Assembly: GCF_001541345.2 (NCBI RefSeq)
Contig: NZ_LMVL02000001.1
Span: forward strand, 806,001-870,000
Origin: Gillisella vitis
GTDB lineage: Bacteria > Pseudomonadota > Alphaproteobacteria > Rhizobiales > Rhizobiaceae
Direction: 5' to 3'
Length of the DNA: 64,000 nt
Below, one piece after another: positions 8,330 to 16,120 of this stretch. How positions within the stretch are numbered: position 1 is the first letter of the stretch; every line of letters begins with the position of its first letter. The notes beneath the pieces are model-generated. The model saw nothing but the letters and a program-made list of their open reading frames with translations. It had not been told where the DNA came from and searched no databases. Position numbers and translations under genes: made by a program.

Positions 8330-8398
8330 TTCTATAACCTGGAGTTTTCCAGGGGAAATTTCCAATTGCCGGGCCTCGGAAGTAATCCTGGCGAATAC

Positions 8399-8456
8399 AG
8401 CACGACAGTCTTTTTTTGGGTGTTTTATCCGGCGCCCAAAAGAAGGCGGTCGTGCT
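8399..8456. repeat. 58-base long imperfect hairpin in non-coding DNA
   Basis: Outer arms AGCACGAC (8399-8406) and GTCGTGCT (8449-8456) are perfect. The inner part CTTTTTTTGGGTG pairs with CGCCCAAAAGAAG at 11 of 13 positions. It lies in the 744-base gap 8292-9035, which otherwise holds a terminator, a P-loop relic and a 32-bp palindrome. It could be a small RNA, a mobile palindromic element or a terminator. Confidence 0.5.
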
Positions 8457-8639
8457 TTAAGTTTGATGTCGGCTTCTTTAAATTATAACTGGTTCAAGGA
8501 ATTCACAGGCGGCCAGGCCGTTTCAGCGGATCGCCTGCCATTTTAACGCCCGGGTTCATCGGTTATTCTGCGCCCAGGTCATAACTCTTGTCACATCGGA
8601 CATTGCTTTGGGTGCTTCGCATCCTACGGAAAGCTCAGC

Positions 8640-8735
8640 AAACCGGCTGTTGACGGCTCTGAAAAATTGCCATCGCCAACCGGTGGAGTTGGAAAATCAA
8701 CGATCCCTCTGGTACTTGCGAAAATTCTCATATAA
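8640..8735 (+). pseudogene. Possible relic of a ParA/MinD-like ATPase (P-loop only)
   Basis: In one frame the sequence reads KPAVDGSEKLPSPTGGVGKS followed by TIPLVLAKILI and a stop at 8733. GGVGKST is the deviant Walker A motif of the ParA/MinD family. No start codon, no downstream family motifs and no ORF of gene size are present, so if real it is a short remnant of a partition-type ATPase. A chance match in 400 bases of non-coding DNA cannot be excluded. Confidence 0.3.
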
Positions 8736-8963
8736 TATTCGGTCCAAGTAATTATCGGTGAATTGACATCGAGTCTCGCCGGTTTTGACTTTGATAACGG
8801 GAAACTGATTTTTCTCGTAAAGATGCGCTTCAATCTACAATACGCTGCGTTGCGGTCTGTCATCGTTAGACACCCTCGGATGCTTTATTGCACTTGTAAA
8901 CTCTTGTATGAGATAAGTGAAAAGTTACCGAACCAACATGCCGGACGGTCACGACTGTGGCAA

Positions 8964-8995
8964 AACGCTCTTCGAATTCGAATTCGAAGAGCGTT
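8964..8995. repeat. 32-bp perfect palindrome
   Basis: A gapless perfect palindrome centred between 8979 and 8980. Its core is TTCGAATTCGAATTCGAA with arms extending to AACGCTC and GAGCGTT. It lies 40 bases before the start of the periplasmic protein gene at 9036. Without a spacer it would form a hairpin with a minimal loop in RNA, or a binding site for a dimeric protein on DNA. Confidence 0.85.
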
Positions 8996-9035
8996 GGCGT
9001 CCTTGCGTTATCGATTGATCGTCAGGAGAGTTATA

Positions 9036-9542
9036 ATGAGATTCGTCCGTCTTTGGGCCTATATCGTGCTGTCGGTCGCTCCTATTTCGATGGCGATGGC
9101 GGGGACATTCGCTGAACCGGAAGGCAAGCCTGTCCTGGTGATTTCCGGCAATATTGAAAACCGCAATACGGCAGATGGGGCTGCTTTTGATCTTGGCATG
9201 TTGGAGGCCATTGGTTCTACAGTGATTAAAACCACCAATCCGTGGTATGAAGGGCGTACGGTTTTTGAAGGCGTTCCGCTTAAAAAGCTGATGGATTTCG
9301 TGGGGGCAAAGGGAACGAAGGTGACAGCCGTTGCTCTGAACGATTATGTGACAACAATTCCGCTTGATGATTTCAATCGGTTCAATGTTTTGCTCGCTTT
9401 CAAGCGGGACGAGAATTATATGCCAGTGAGGGATAAAGGGCCGCTCTTCATTGTCTATCCCTATGATAGTGACCAACAGCTTCAAAGTCAGGTATATTAC
9501 ATGCGCTCGGCATGGCAGGTTTCAAAGCTCATTGTGGAATAG
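9036..9542 (+). CDS. Periplasmic molybdopterin-oxidoreductase-fold protein, probably non-catalytic
   Basis: A 168-residue exported protein. The signal peptide is MRFVRLWAYIVLSVAPISMA with cleavage near AMAG. The rest resembles the sulfite-oxidase/YedY molybdopterin-binding fold in its small-domain form: VLVISGNIE at the start, a central FEGVPLKKLMDFVGAKG, ALNDYVTTIPLDDF, and a YPYDSD segment near the end. Remarkably there is no cysteine anywhere, so the Mo ligand of this family is missing and a binding or sensing role is more likely than catalysis. CAGGAGAG before the ATG fixes the start; the longer frame upstream runs through the palindrome and is rejected. The next gene begins 9 bases later, implying a shared operon and function with the GGDEF-EAL protein. 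Confidence 0.75.
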   Translation: MRFVRLWAYIVLSVAPISMAMAGTFAEPEGKPVLVISGNIENRNTADGAAFDLGMLEAIGSTVIKTTNPWYEGRTVFEGVPLKKLMDFVGAKGTKVTAVALNDYVTTIPLDDFNRFNVLLAFKRDENYMPVRDKGPLFIVYPYDSDQQLQSQVYYMRSAWQVSKLIVE

Positions 9543-9551
9543 AGGCGCGGC

Positions 9552-11522
9552 GTGAGGCGTATTCTTGGGACGATCATATGTTGTTTCGTCATGGCAACCG
9601 GGTACATCGCCTATGTGATAGCCGAACGTCAAACGACGCTTGAGAAATTCGCCCGTTACAATGATTCCTGGGCCGTCAGTCAAACCCTATCCGAATATAT
9701 GAGGCTTGAGCACCGGCTGGCGACATCCGCCTTCGACATGGGTGAGTTTGACCGGGATGATTTGCGTCTGCGTCTGGATATCATGCTGAGCCGGCTGGAA
9801 TTATTCGAGCAAGGCAATTTAAAGAGCTTCATTGATGCAGATCCGCAGCGTGTGGATCTGATCGCCAAGCTCAGTGACGTTCTTGAAACTCTCAACAGGC
9901 GGTTCGGAACGCTGGACCTCGAAGCCATCAAAGCGCTGTTGCAGAAAATGGAACTTCTGGATGGTCCGATGACAAGGCTGGCATCGACTGCTCTTGAAGC
10001 GGATGTCAGCAAGATTGGTGCCGCCCAGGCTGAGTTGCGGCACCTTCATCTCATCTATACCGCCCTTGCTGGGGGGCTTATCCTGTGCGGTATTGTACTT
10101 GTAGGCTTGCTTCTGCGTCACAACAGTCTTCTGGATAAAGCACATCGGCGTATGCAACGATTGACAGACGATCTGCGCGCGGCGTCCTGGGAACTGAAAT
10201 CACAAAACAATCGCCTCGAATATGTCGCTCACCATGATTCCCTGACAGGTTTGCCCAACCGCATCCTCTTTCGTCAGGATCTGGAAGCAAGGCTGTTATC
10301 GGCCAAAGCTGGCGGACCAGTGGCCATCATCCTGCTGCTGGATCTCGATGGGTTCAAGGATGTGAACGATACGCTTGGTCATGACATCGGTGATGCCTTG
10401 CTGCGGATGGTCGCGAGCCGGCTGGTCGATATCAAGGACCACGGCGATCTCGTCTGTCGTTTGGGAGGAGACGAATTCGCGATCTTGTCCACCGGTCTGA
10501 CCGAGAACCAGGCGATGGATTTTGCTAGGCGTCTGATGAATGAACTTGGTCTTGTGTACCTTGTCGGAGACCAGGAAATCAAGATTGGCACCTGTGTCGG
10601 CGTGGCGATCTTCAATGACGAGCCGGATACCGACGAACTTTTCAAACGTGCTGACCTTGCTCTCTATGAAGCCAAGGCTTTGGGGCCGAGCCATGCCTGT
10701 GTGTTTGAAAACCAGATGCAGACACGGTTGAAGGACAGAAAGTCGTTCGAGGCGGATTTGCAAACGGCGTTGCAAAACGGGGAAATGGAAGTCTACTATC
10801 AACCATTGGCAACCACCGCGACGCGCGAGATTTGCGGTTACGAAGCATTGCTGCGCTGGACACATCCAAGCCGCGGTTCTGTTTCGCCGGTTGACTTCAT
10901 CCCTGTCGCCGAAAAAATCGGGGTCATCGATGGTCTTGGGGGTTGGGTTCTGCGGACCGCCTGCGTGGAAGCGGCAAGCTGGCGCGGCCATTTCAAAATT
11001 GCGGTCAATCTGTCGTCGGTGCAGTTTCGCAGCACGACGCTCGTGCAAAAGGTTTTGGATGCCCTGGAAATCAGCGGGCTTTCTGCGGATCGTCTAGAGC
11101 TTGAGATCACCGAATCCGTCTTGCTTGACAAAAACGAACTGACCCTGACAACCTTGAGAGAGTTGAAGGCGATCGGGATTCAGATTGCCATGGATGATTT
11201 CGGGACGGGGTATTCCTCGCTCGGCAGCTTGCGGGGCTTTCCGTTTGACAAGTTGAAGATCGATCGGTCTTTTATCCGCGATGTGACGACAAGGGCGGAT
11301 GCTCTGGCAATTGCAGAACTGGTGACAGGGATTGGCGCCAGCCTTGGCATGACCACGACGGCTGAAGGTGTGGAAACGGAAGAACAATTCGAATGCGTGA
11401 AAAGACTGGGTTGCGATCAGGTGCAGGGATACCTGATCGGCAGGCCACAACCGGCGAGCTTTCTCACCCACCTTCGTCAGGAGGATGACGACAAGGAATT
11501 AACCTTCGACCAGTCATGGTAA
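9552..11522 (+). CDS. Membrane GGDEF-EAL cyclic-di-GMP enzyme
   Basis: 656 residues starting at GTG. Transmembrane helices at ~3-22 and ~170-190 flank a helical periplasmic domain of about 145 residues. The GGDEF domain (~225-385) keeps the catalytic motif GGDEF at 305-309. The EAL domain (~400-645) keeps EALLRW at 431 and the metal and catalytic motifs ELEITESVLL, DDFGTGYSSL and KIDRSFI. Both activities could be intact, so it may make or degrade c-di-GMP at the inner membrane. The preceding gene encodes a periplasmic molybdopterin-fold protein 9 bases upstream. Such pairs recur in proteobacteria, as far as I know, and suggest that the periplasmic protein delivers a signal to the loop domain. 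Confidence 0.92.
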   Translation: MRRILGTIICCFVMATGYIAYVIAERQTTLEKFARYNDSWAVSQTLSEYMRLEHRLATSAFDMGEFDRDDLRLRLDIMLSRLELFEQGNLKSFIDADPQRVDLIAKLSDVLETLNRRFGTLDLEAIKALLQKMELLDGPMTRLASTALEADVSKIGAAQAELRHLHLIYTALAGGLILCGIVLVGLLLRHNSLLDKAHRRMQRLTDDLRAASWELKSQNNRLEYVAHHDSLTGLPNRILFRQDLEARLLSAKAGGPVAIILLLDLDGFKDVNDTLGHDIGDALLRMVASRLVDIKDHGDLVCRLGGDEFAILSTGLTENQAMDFARRLMNELGLVYLVGDQEIKIGTCVGVAIFNDEPDTDELFKRADLALYEAKALGPSHACVFENQMQTRLKDRKSFEADLQTALQNGEMEVYYQPLATTATREICGYEALLRWTHPSRGSVSPVDFIPVAEKIGVIDGLGGWVLRTACVEAASWRGHFKIAVNLSSVQFRSTTLVQKVLDALEISGLSADRLELEITESVLLDKNELTLTTLRELKAIGIQIAMDDFGTGYSSLGSLRGFPFDKLKIDRSFIRDVTTRADALAIAELVTGIGASLGMTTTAEGVETEEQFECVKRLGCDQVQGYLIGRPQPASFLTHLRQEDDDKELTFDQSW

Positions 11523-11687
11523 TTGGTACAATTCCCTATGTTGGTACAGAGGATGCTCGGAAAGAGACAGGGCTGGGACAGGCACTGACATTTTCCTTTG
11601 CATCCCTGGCAATTTCAGGAATGATGCATTGGCAACCGGTCCAAAACCAATCGTCTTAATCCCGCGACCGAAACTCTTTGGATAAAA

Positions 11688-12518
11688 GTGAACAGTAGCG
11701 TGTTTCAGGTGAAATTCTGGGGTGTTCGCGGCAGTATCCCGGTCTGTGGCGCGGAATTCGATGTTTATGGCGGGAACACGCCCTGTATCGAGGTGCGCTG
11801 CGGCGAACACAGGCTGATTTTCGATGCCGGCTCCGGCATTCGTCAGGCCGGTCTGGATATGATGGGAGACAAGACCAGCAATGTCGACCTGTTCTTTTCC
11901 CACTGTCACTACGATCACATTATCGGCTTGCCTTTTTTCAAGCCGATCTACAATCCCGAGATCACCGTCAATATCTGGTCCGGCCACCTTGCCGGTAGCA
12001 TGACGACCGATCAGATGATTCATCAATTCGTCAGCCCGCCCTATTTTCCCGTGAAGATGGATATCTGCAAGGCCTCTCTGCTGTTTCATGATTTTCGTGC
12101 TGGCGATATTCTGACGCCTCGGCCTGGTATTTCCATCGGCACATTTGCGCTTAATCATCCGGGCGGATGCATTGGCTACCGGGTGGAATGGGCCGGTAAG
12201 GTGCTGGCATTGGTGTTTGACATAGAACATCAGCCCGGCGAACTCGACCCGACAGCGCTGGCGCTGATGGCCAATGCCGATATTGCGGTCTACGACGCGG
12301 CCTTTACCGAAGCGGAAATGCAGCGCTATCGAGGGTTTGGCCATTCAAGCTGGGAACAGGGCGTGAAATTGGCCGAGCAGGCAAATGTAGACCGGTTGTT
12401 GCTGTTCCATCATGCCCCATGGCGCACCGACAGCGAAATGACACTGCTGGAACGGTTGGCGCAGGAGGCGTTTCCAGCGACGCTGATGGCTCGTGACGGA
12501 ATGGTTCTCGATATCTGA
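11688..12518 (+). CDS. Metallo-beta-lactamase-fold hydrolase
   Basis: A 276-residue soluble protein starting at GTG. The MBL-fold motif is SHCHYDHI (near residue 71), with further metal ligands probably at the NHPGG histidine, the Asp of VFDIEH and the C-terminal FHHAPW. The N-terminal FWGVRGSIPVCG and YGGNTPCIEV are hallmarks of a subgroup related to the beta-lactamase-like phosphodiesterases. Given the two nucleotide cyclases downstream, hydrolysis of a cyclic nucleotide is an attractive but unproven role; class II cAMP phosphodiesterases also use an MBL fold. No strong ribosome site precedes the GTG, so the start is moderately certain. Confidence 0.82.
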   Translation: MNSSVFQVKFWGVRGSIPVCGAEFDVYGGNTPCIEVRCGEHRLIFDAGSGIRQAGLDMMGDKTSNVDLFFSHCHYDHIIGLPFFKPIYNPEITVNIWSGHLAGSMTTDQMIHQFVSPPYFPVKMDICKASLLFHDFRAGDILTPRPGISIGTFALNHPGGCIGYRVEWAGKVLALVFDIEHQPGELDPTALALMANADIAVYDAAFTEAEMQRYRGFGHSSWEQGVKLAEQANVDRLLLFHHAPWRTDSEMTLLERLAQEAFPATLMARDGMVLDI

Positions 12519-12680
12519 CAGCACTCGATATCTAACAGTACGGGCAAAATTCGGAAACTTGATTTCCGTGTTGGTCATACAATCGATAAAATCGATCAGG
12601 AAACCCGGCGGTGATTTACAGGTCCTGTCAAAACTGCCATTGCTGGATCTTCGGAAAGTGGCTTTGAAGAACTGAAACCT

Positions 12681-14396
12681 ATGGCCGTGGACGTCAAAAA
12701 AAGCCTCTGGTCGGAACGCCGGATACGCAAGGCCCGGCTCGGTTCGGGGCTGGTGATTTTCCTGTTCCTCGCCATGCATATGGCCAATCATGCCACGGGG
12801 TTGATTTCGGTGGATGTGGCCGATCGCGCTCGTTTATGGTTTCTGGGGGTCTGGCGTACTCCACCTGGCACCGTGTTGCTATACGGTTCTTTGCTCACCC
12901 ATATGGTTCTGGTTTTGCGCGCCGTCTATATCCGCCGCAGCTTTACCATGCCAAAATCCGAAGCGTTGCAGATCGTGCTCGGTCTGGTGGTGCCGCTGCT
13001 GATCATCGACCATATTGTTGCGACCAGGATTGCCTCTTCGCTCTTTCATCTGCGAGACAATTATCAGTCCGTCGTCCATTCCATGTGGAGCACGTCGCCT
13101 GTCGATGGGTGGCGGCAATCGCTCGCCATTGTCATTTTATGGCTGCATGGATGCATTGGAGTCCATTTTTGGCTGCGCTTCCGGCCATGGTATGAAAGGT
13201 TGAAAACGGGCTTCCTGACGGTGGCCATTCTACTGCCGATCCTGTCACTGCTCGGCTTTGTCGAGATGGGCCGGACGATTGCCAGCCCAACCTTCTGGTT
13301 GAGCGGTTATCCGGGCGGCTATTACGAGCCGGCCGCCTTGACATCCAGCGAAGCGGGATGGATCCGGATGATCCGTCTGACACTTTACGGATTGTTTTTC
13401 CTGTCTATCGGCATGGTCCTCGCCTTGCGCATTGCCCGCAGGCTGACCGAGCGGGCGCATCTGATCACCGTCCGTTATCCGAACGGCGAAACGGTCAGGG
13501 TGCCGCGTGGCTTCACCCTGCTGGAGGCCAGTCGACTGGCTGGTCAACCGCATTATGCCGTTTGCGGCGGCAAGGGCCAATGTTCGACCTGCCGTGTCCA
13601 GGTTATCGATGGAGAGCAACTGCTGCCGCCTGCCGAAACGCTGGAGCAGGGTACGTTGAACAGGATCAAGGCTGGTCCCGGTGTGCGGCTTGCCTGCCAG
13701 CTTCGGCCCAGAGCGAACCTCACAGTCATGCCGCTTATGGTGGCAATGCCGCAAAGCGCCACGGTCGATAGCAGTCATGAAGTAATCCCCGGCCGCGAAC
13801 GCGATATCGCCGTGCTGTTCTGCGATCTGCGACATTTCACGATGCTGACGGAAAGCCGGCTGCCTTTCGACATCGTCTTTCTGCTGAACCGCTATTTCGC
13901 TGTGGTCGGTCATGCCGTGGAAGAGGCAGGAGGGCGGCTGGATAAATTCATCGGCGACGGCGCCATGGCGCTTTTCGGCGTCACAGGCTCGACCGAGGTC
14001 GCCTGTCGCCAGGCCTTGAAGGCGGCAAACGGTATTATTGCCGGTCTGGAGGAGTTGAACCGGCAATTGGCCAACGAACTGACGGTACCGCTCAGGATCG
14101 CCATTGGTATTCATACCGGCCCGGCCGTGGTGGGAACGCTGGGTTACGGCAGCGTTCGTAATCTCACAGCCATTGGCGATACCGTCAATGTGGCCAGCCG
14201 GTTGGAATCGGTGGCCAAGGAATTTGAAACGCAACTGGTGATTTCCGAACCTGTCGCCACTCTGGCAGGTCTGGCAGTGCCTGAAAGTGCCGGACGGGAG
14301 ATTTCCATTCGCGGTCGTGCGGAGCCGTTAAAAGTCTTCATCCTGAATGAGGCGACACGCAGTGCCCTCAACCTTTCCGAGGTCGGCAAAATATAA
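12681..14396 (+). CDS. cyaC: CyaC-type adenylate cyclase: heme membrane anchor, [2Fe-2S] ferredoxin, class III cyclase
   Basis: 571 residues in three parts. Residues ~20-255 form six membrane helices carrying histidines in AMHMANH, LLTHMV, IDHIV and WLHGCIGVH, the pattern of diheme succinate-quinone oxidoreductase anchors. Residues ~260-350 are a plant-type ferredoxin domain with [2Fe-2S] ligands Cys295, Cys301, Cys304 and Cys339. Residues ~370-555 are a class III cyclase with metal aspartates D382 (FCDLRHF) and D426 (IGDGAMALFG) and the NVASRLES transition-state motif. This is the architecture of Sinorhizobium meliloti CyaC, a quinone- and redox-responsive adenylate cyclase making cAMP. Neighbours are a second cyclase and a cNMP-binding protein, so cAMP signalling is the theme of the locus. 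Confidence 0.92.
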   Translation: MAVDVKKSLWSERRIRKARLGSGLVIFLFLAMHMANHATGLISVDVADRARLWFLGVWRTPPGTVLLYGSLLTHMVLVLRAVYIRRSFTMPKSEALQIVLGLVVPLLIIDHIVATRIASSLFHLRDNYQSVVHSMWSTSPVDGWRQSLAIVILWLHGCIGVHFWLRFRPWYERLKTGFLTVAILLPILSLLGFVEMGRTIASPTFWLSGYPGGYYEPAALTSSEAGWIRMIRLTLYGLFFLSIGMVLALRIARRLTERAHLITVRYPNGETVRVPRGFTLLEASRLAGQPHYAVCGGKGQCSTCRVQVIDGEQLLPPAETLEQGTLNRIKAGPGVRLACQLRPRANLTVMPLMVAMPQSATVDSSHEVIPGRERDIAVLFCDLRHFTMLTESRLPFDIVFLLNRYFAVVGHAVEEAGGRLDKFIGDGAMALFGVTGSTEVACRQALKAANGIIAGLEELNRQLANELTVPLRIAIGIHTGPAVVGTLGYGSVRNLTAIGDTVNVASRLESVAKEFETQLVISEPVATLAGLAVPESAGREISIRGRAEPLKVFILNEATRSALNLSEVGKI

Positions 14397-14482
14397 CCTG
14401 CAGGACGGAAAATCCGATGCCAAAACAAAACGACAGCATCGTTCCGATTTCACTTTGCTAAAGTATGCTATATAAATCAACG

Positions 14483-14521
14483 GGGATCTCGGCTGCCATT
14501 GTCTGGAGTGGCGGAGATCCC
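14483..14521 (+). terminator. Hairpin between the two cyclase genes
   Basis: GGGATCTC (14483-14490) pairs perfectly with GAGATCCC (14514-14521), with an inner GCCA/TGGC pairing; the tail is TATTTCC. It could end the first cyclase transcript or be a leader structure of the second. Confidence 0.4.
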
Positions 14522-14587
14522 TATTTCCTATCATGAACCCGGCCATGGCCTGTTTTTCAACGACGCGTCTTTTTCATAGGACCTTTC

Positions 14588-15940
14588 ATGGCGACTGCAT
14601 CCGCACCGGTTTCGGCAATCTTCATGGAAAAGGTCGCCGATTGGCTGACACAGGCTGCCCTTTCCGGCAGCACTCTCGAGGATATCGTTCGGGGTTTTTG
14701 CGACAGGATCGCCGCCCCCGGTCTGCCGATCGTTCGGGTGCATCTGTCCTTTGCCATGCTGCATCCGCTTTACGAGGCCGTTGGCTTTACCTGGCGGCCA
14801 CAAAGCGGGCTGATGATTGAAGGCTATCGTCACGATGCCGACAATACGGATATGTTTTTGCAGAGCCCCTATTATCAATTGCTAAGCCGGGATCTCGATT
14901 ATTTGCGCCGGCGCATTCCCGCCGAGGGTCCCGTTGAATTTGAGATCTTCGAGGATTTGCGCAAGGAAAATGTCACCGATTATCTTGCCTTCATGCAGCC
15001 CTTCGGCGATCAATCCGTGCAGGGCATGTTGGGTTCCTGGTCTACGGATGCCAAGGACGGCTTTAGCGAAGAGATGATTGCCGCGTTGCTGCGCATTCAA
15101 AACCATCTGGCGGTTGCTGCCAAAATGGCTGTACTCAGCAAGCTTTCCAACAATATGCTCACTACTTATCTGGGCGGCGATGCCGGCAAGCGGGTGTTGA
15201 ATGGCCAGATCCGCCGAGGTGACGGTGAAACCATCCGGGCAGCACTTGTTGTCGGTGACATGCGCCAATCGACCATGCTGGCCGAAAAAGAGGGACGACA
15301 GGCCTATATCGATACGTTGAATGATTTTTTCGACGCGATCGCCGCACCCTTCAACCGCAATGGCGGGCAGATCCTAAGTTTCCTGGGTGATGGGTTTTTG
15401 GCTGTCTATCCTTGCGACCGCCACAAGGACCCATCCCGGCAGGCTTGCCAGGCGGCACTGTCGGCTGTGCGTGTGGCCCAGGCGCGGTTGGCGGATATGA
15501 ACGAGGAACGCCGGAAAAGAGGGGTCGCCGTTATCGGCTATGGCCTCGGTCTGCATGTTGGCAATGTGATGTTCGGCAATGTCGGGCTGCGCGACCGGTT
15601 GACGTTTTCAGCCTTCGGTTCGGCGGTCAATGAAGTGGTCAGGCTTCAGTTGCTCACCAAGAAATATGCAAGCGATGTGGTGGCGAGCCATGCCTTTGCC
15701 GACTACTGCGCCGGTGACTGGATAACACTGGGTGAGGAAAAACTGCGGGGTGTTCGCCAGCGGGTAACGATTCTGCAACCCGGCCCGCTCATGGCTAAAA
15801 TGCAGAGGGACGACGTTGAAGCCGATCTGCATCGCACGGGTCTTTCTGAAGCCGAGCGTTTGATTCTCCTGCATCGCGATGCCGTCCAACTCGACGGGCA
15901 GAAAAGGTCCCAAGCGATGATGGATCGATTTCTACAATAA
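14588..15940 (+). CDS. Soluble class III adenylate/guanylate cyclase
   Basis: 450 residues without membrane segments. The N-terminal ~200 residues form an unassigned sensory domain (LSFAMLHPLYEAVGFTWRP, then a stretch with tyrosines and acidic residues). The class III cyclase domain spans ~215-405, with metal-binding D224 in VVGDMRQST and D268 in FLGDGFLAVYP, and the Asn/Arg transition-state pair in SAVNEVVRLQ. ATP versus GTP preference cannot be decided by eye. A short C-terminal tail (~410-450) has alternating Glu and Arg. It lies 191 bases after the CyaC-type gene and ahead of the degenerate ABC protein, on the same strand. Two cyclases of different sensory type in tandem suggest integration of a membrane redox signal with a cytoplasmic one. 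Confidence 0.9.
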   Translation: MATASAPVSAIFMEKVADWLTQAALSGSTLEDIVRGFCDRIAAPGLPIVRVHLSFAMLHPLYEAVGFTWRPQSGLMIEGYRHDADNTDMFLQSPYYQLLSRDLDYLRRRIPAEGPVEFEIFEDLRKENVTDYLAFMQPFGDQSVQGMLGSWSTDAKDGFSEEMIAALLRIQNHLAVAAKMAVLSKLSNNMLTTYLGGDAGKRVLNGQIRRGDGETIRAALVVGDMRQSTMLAEKEGRQAYIDTLNDFFDAIAAPFNRNGGQILSFLGDGFLAVYPCDRHKDPSRQACQAALSAVRVAQARLADMNEERRKRGVAVIGYGLGLHVGNVMFGNVGLRDRLTFSAFGSAVNEVVRLQLLTKKYASDVVASHAFADYCAGDWITLGEEKLRGVRQRVTILQPGPLMAKMQRDDVEADLHRTGLSEAERLILLHRDAVQLDGQKRSQAMMDRFLQ

Positions 15941-16120
15941 ATCAGGGATGGATGCCGGGAAACAGTCTCGATAGAGGAACAGAACGCGCCTCGAAAAGCT
16001 TGTGGAACGGGATCTTTGCATGACCGCTTTACAGCGAAGAGAAGTGCGCCATATATGATCAAAGGCGTTGTCGTGCGGCATGGGGCGTGGGACGACAGGC
16101 GCTGCATTTCACGAGTGACG

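Noticed and set aside
8292..8546. 84-codon plus-strand frame after the outer-membrane protein
   Set aside because: It runs through a terminator and a long hairpin and has no recognisable motif.
8676..8702. Intact ParA gene at the P-loop motif
   Set aside because: A stop follows 11 codons after the motif and no other ParA motif is found, so only a relic can be claimed.
8763..9035. N-terminal extension of the periplasmic molybdopterin-fold protein
   Set aside because: It spans the 32-bp palindrome and would bury the signal peptide; ATG 9036 has a clear ribosome site.
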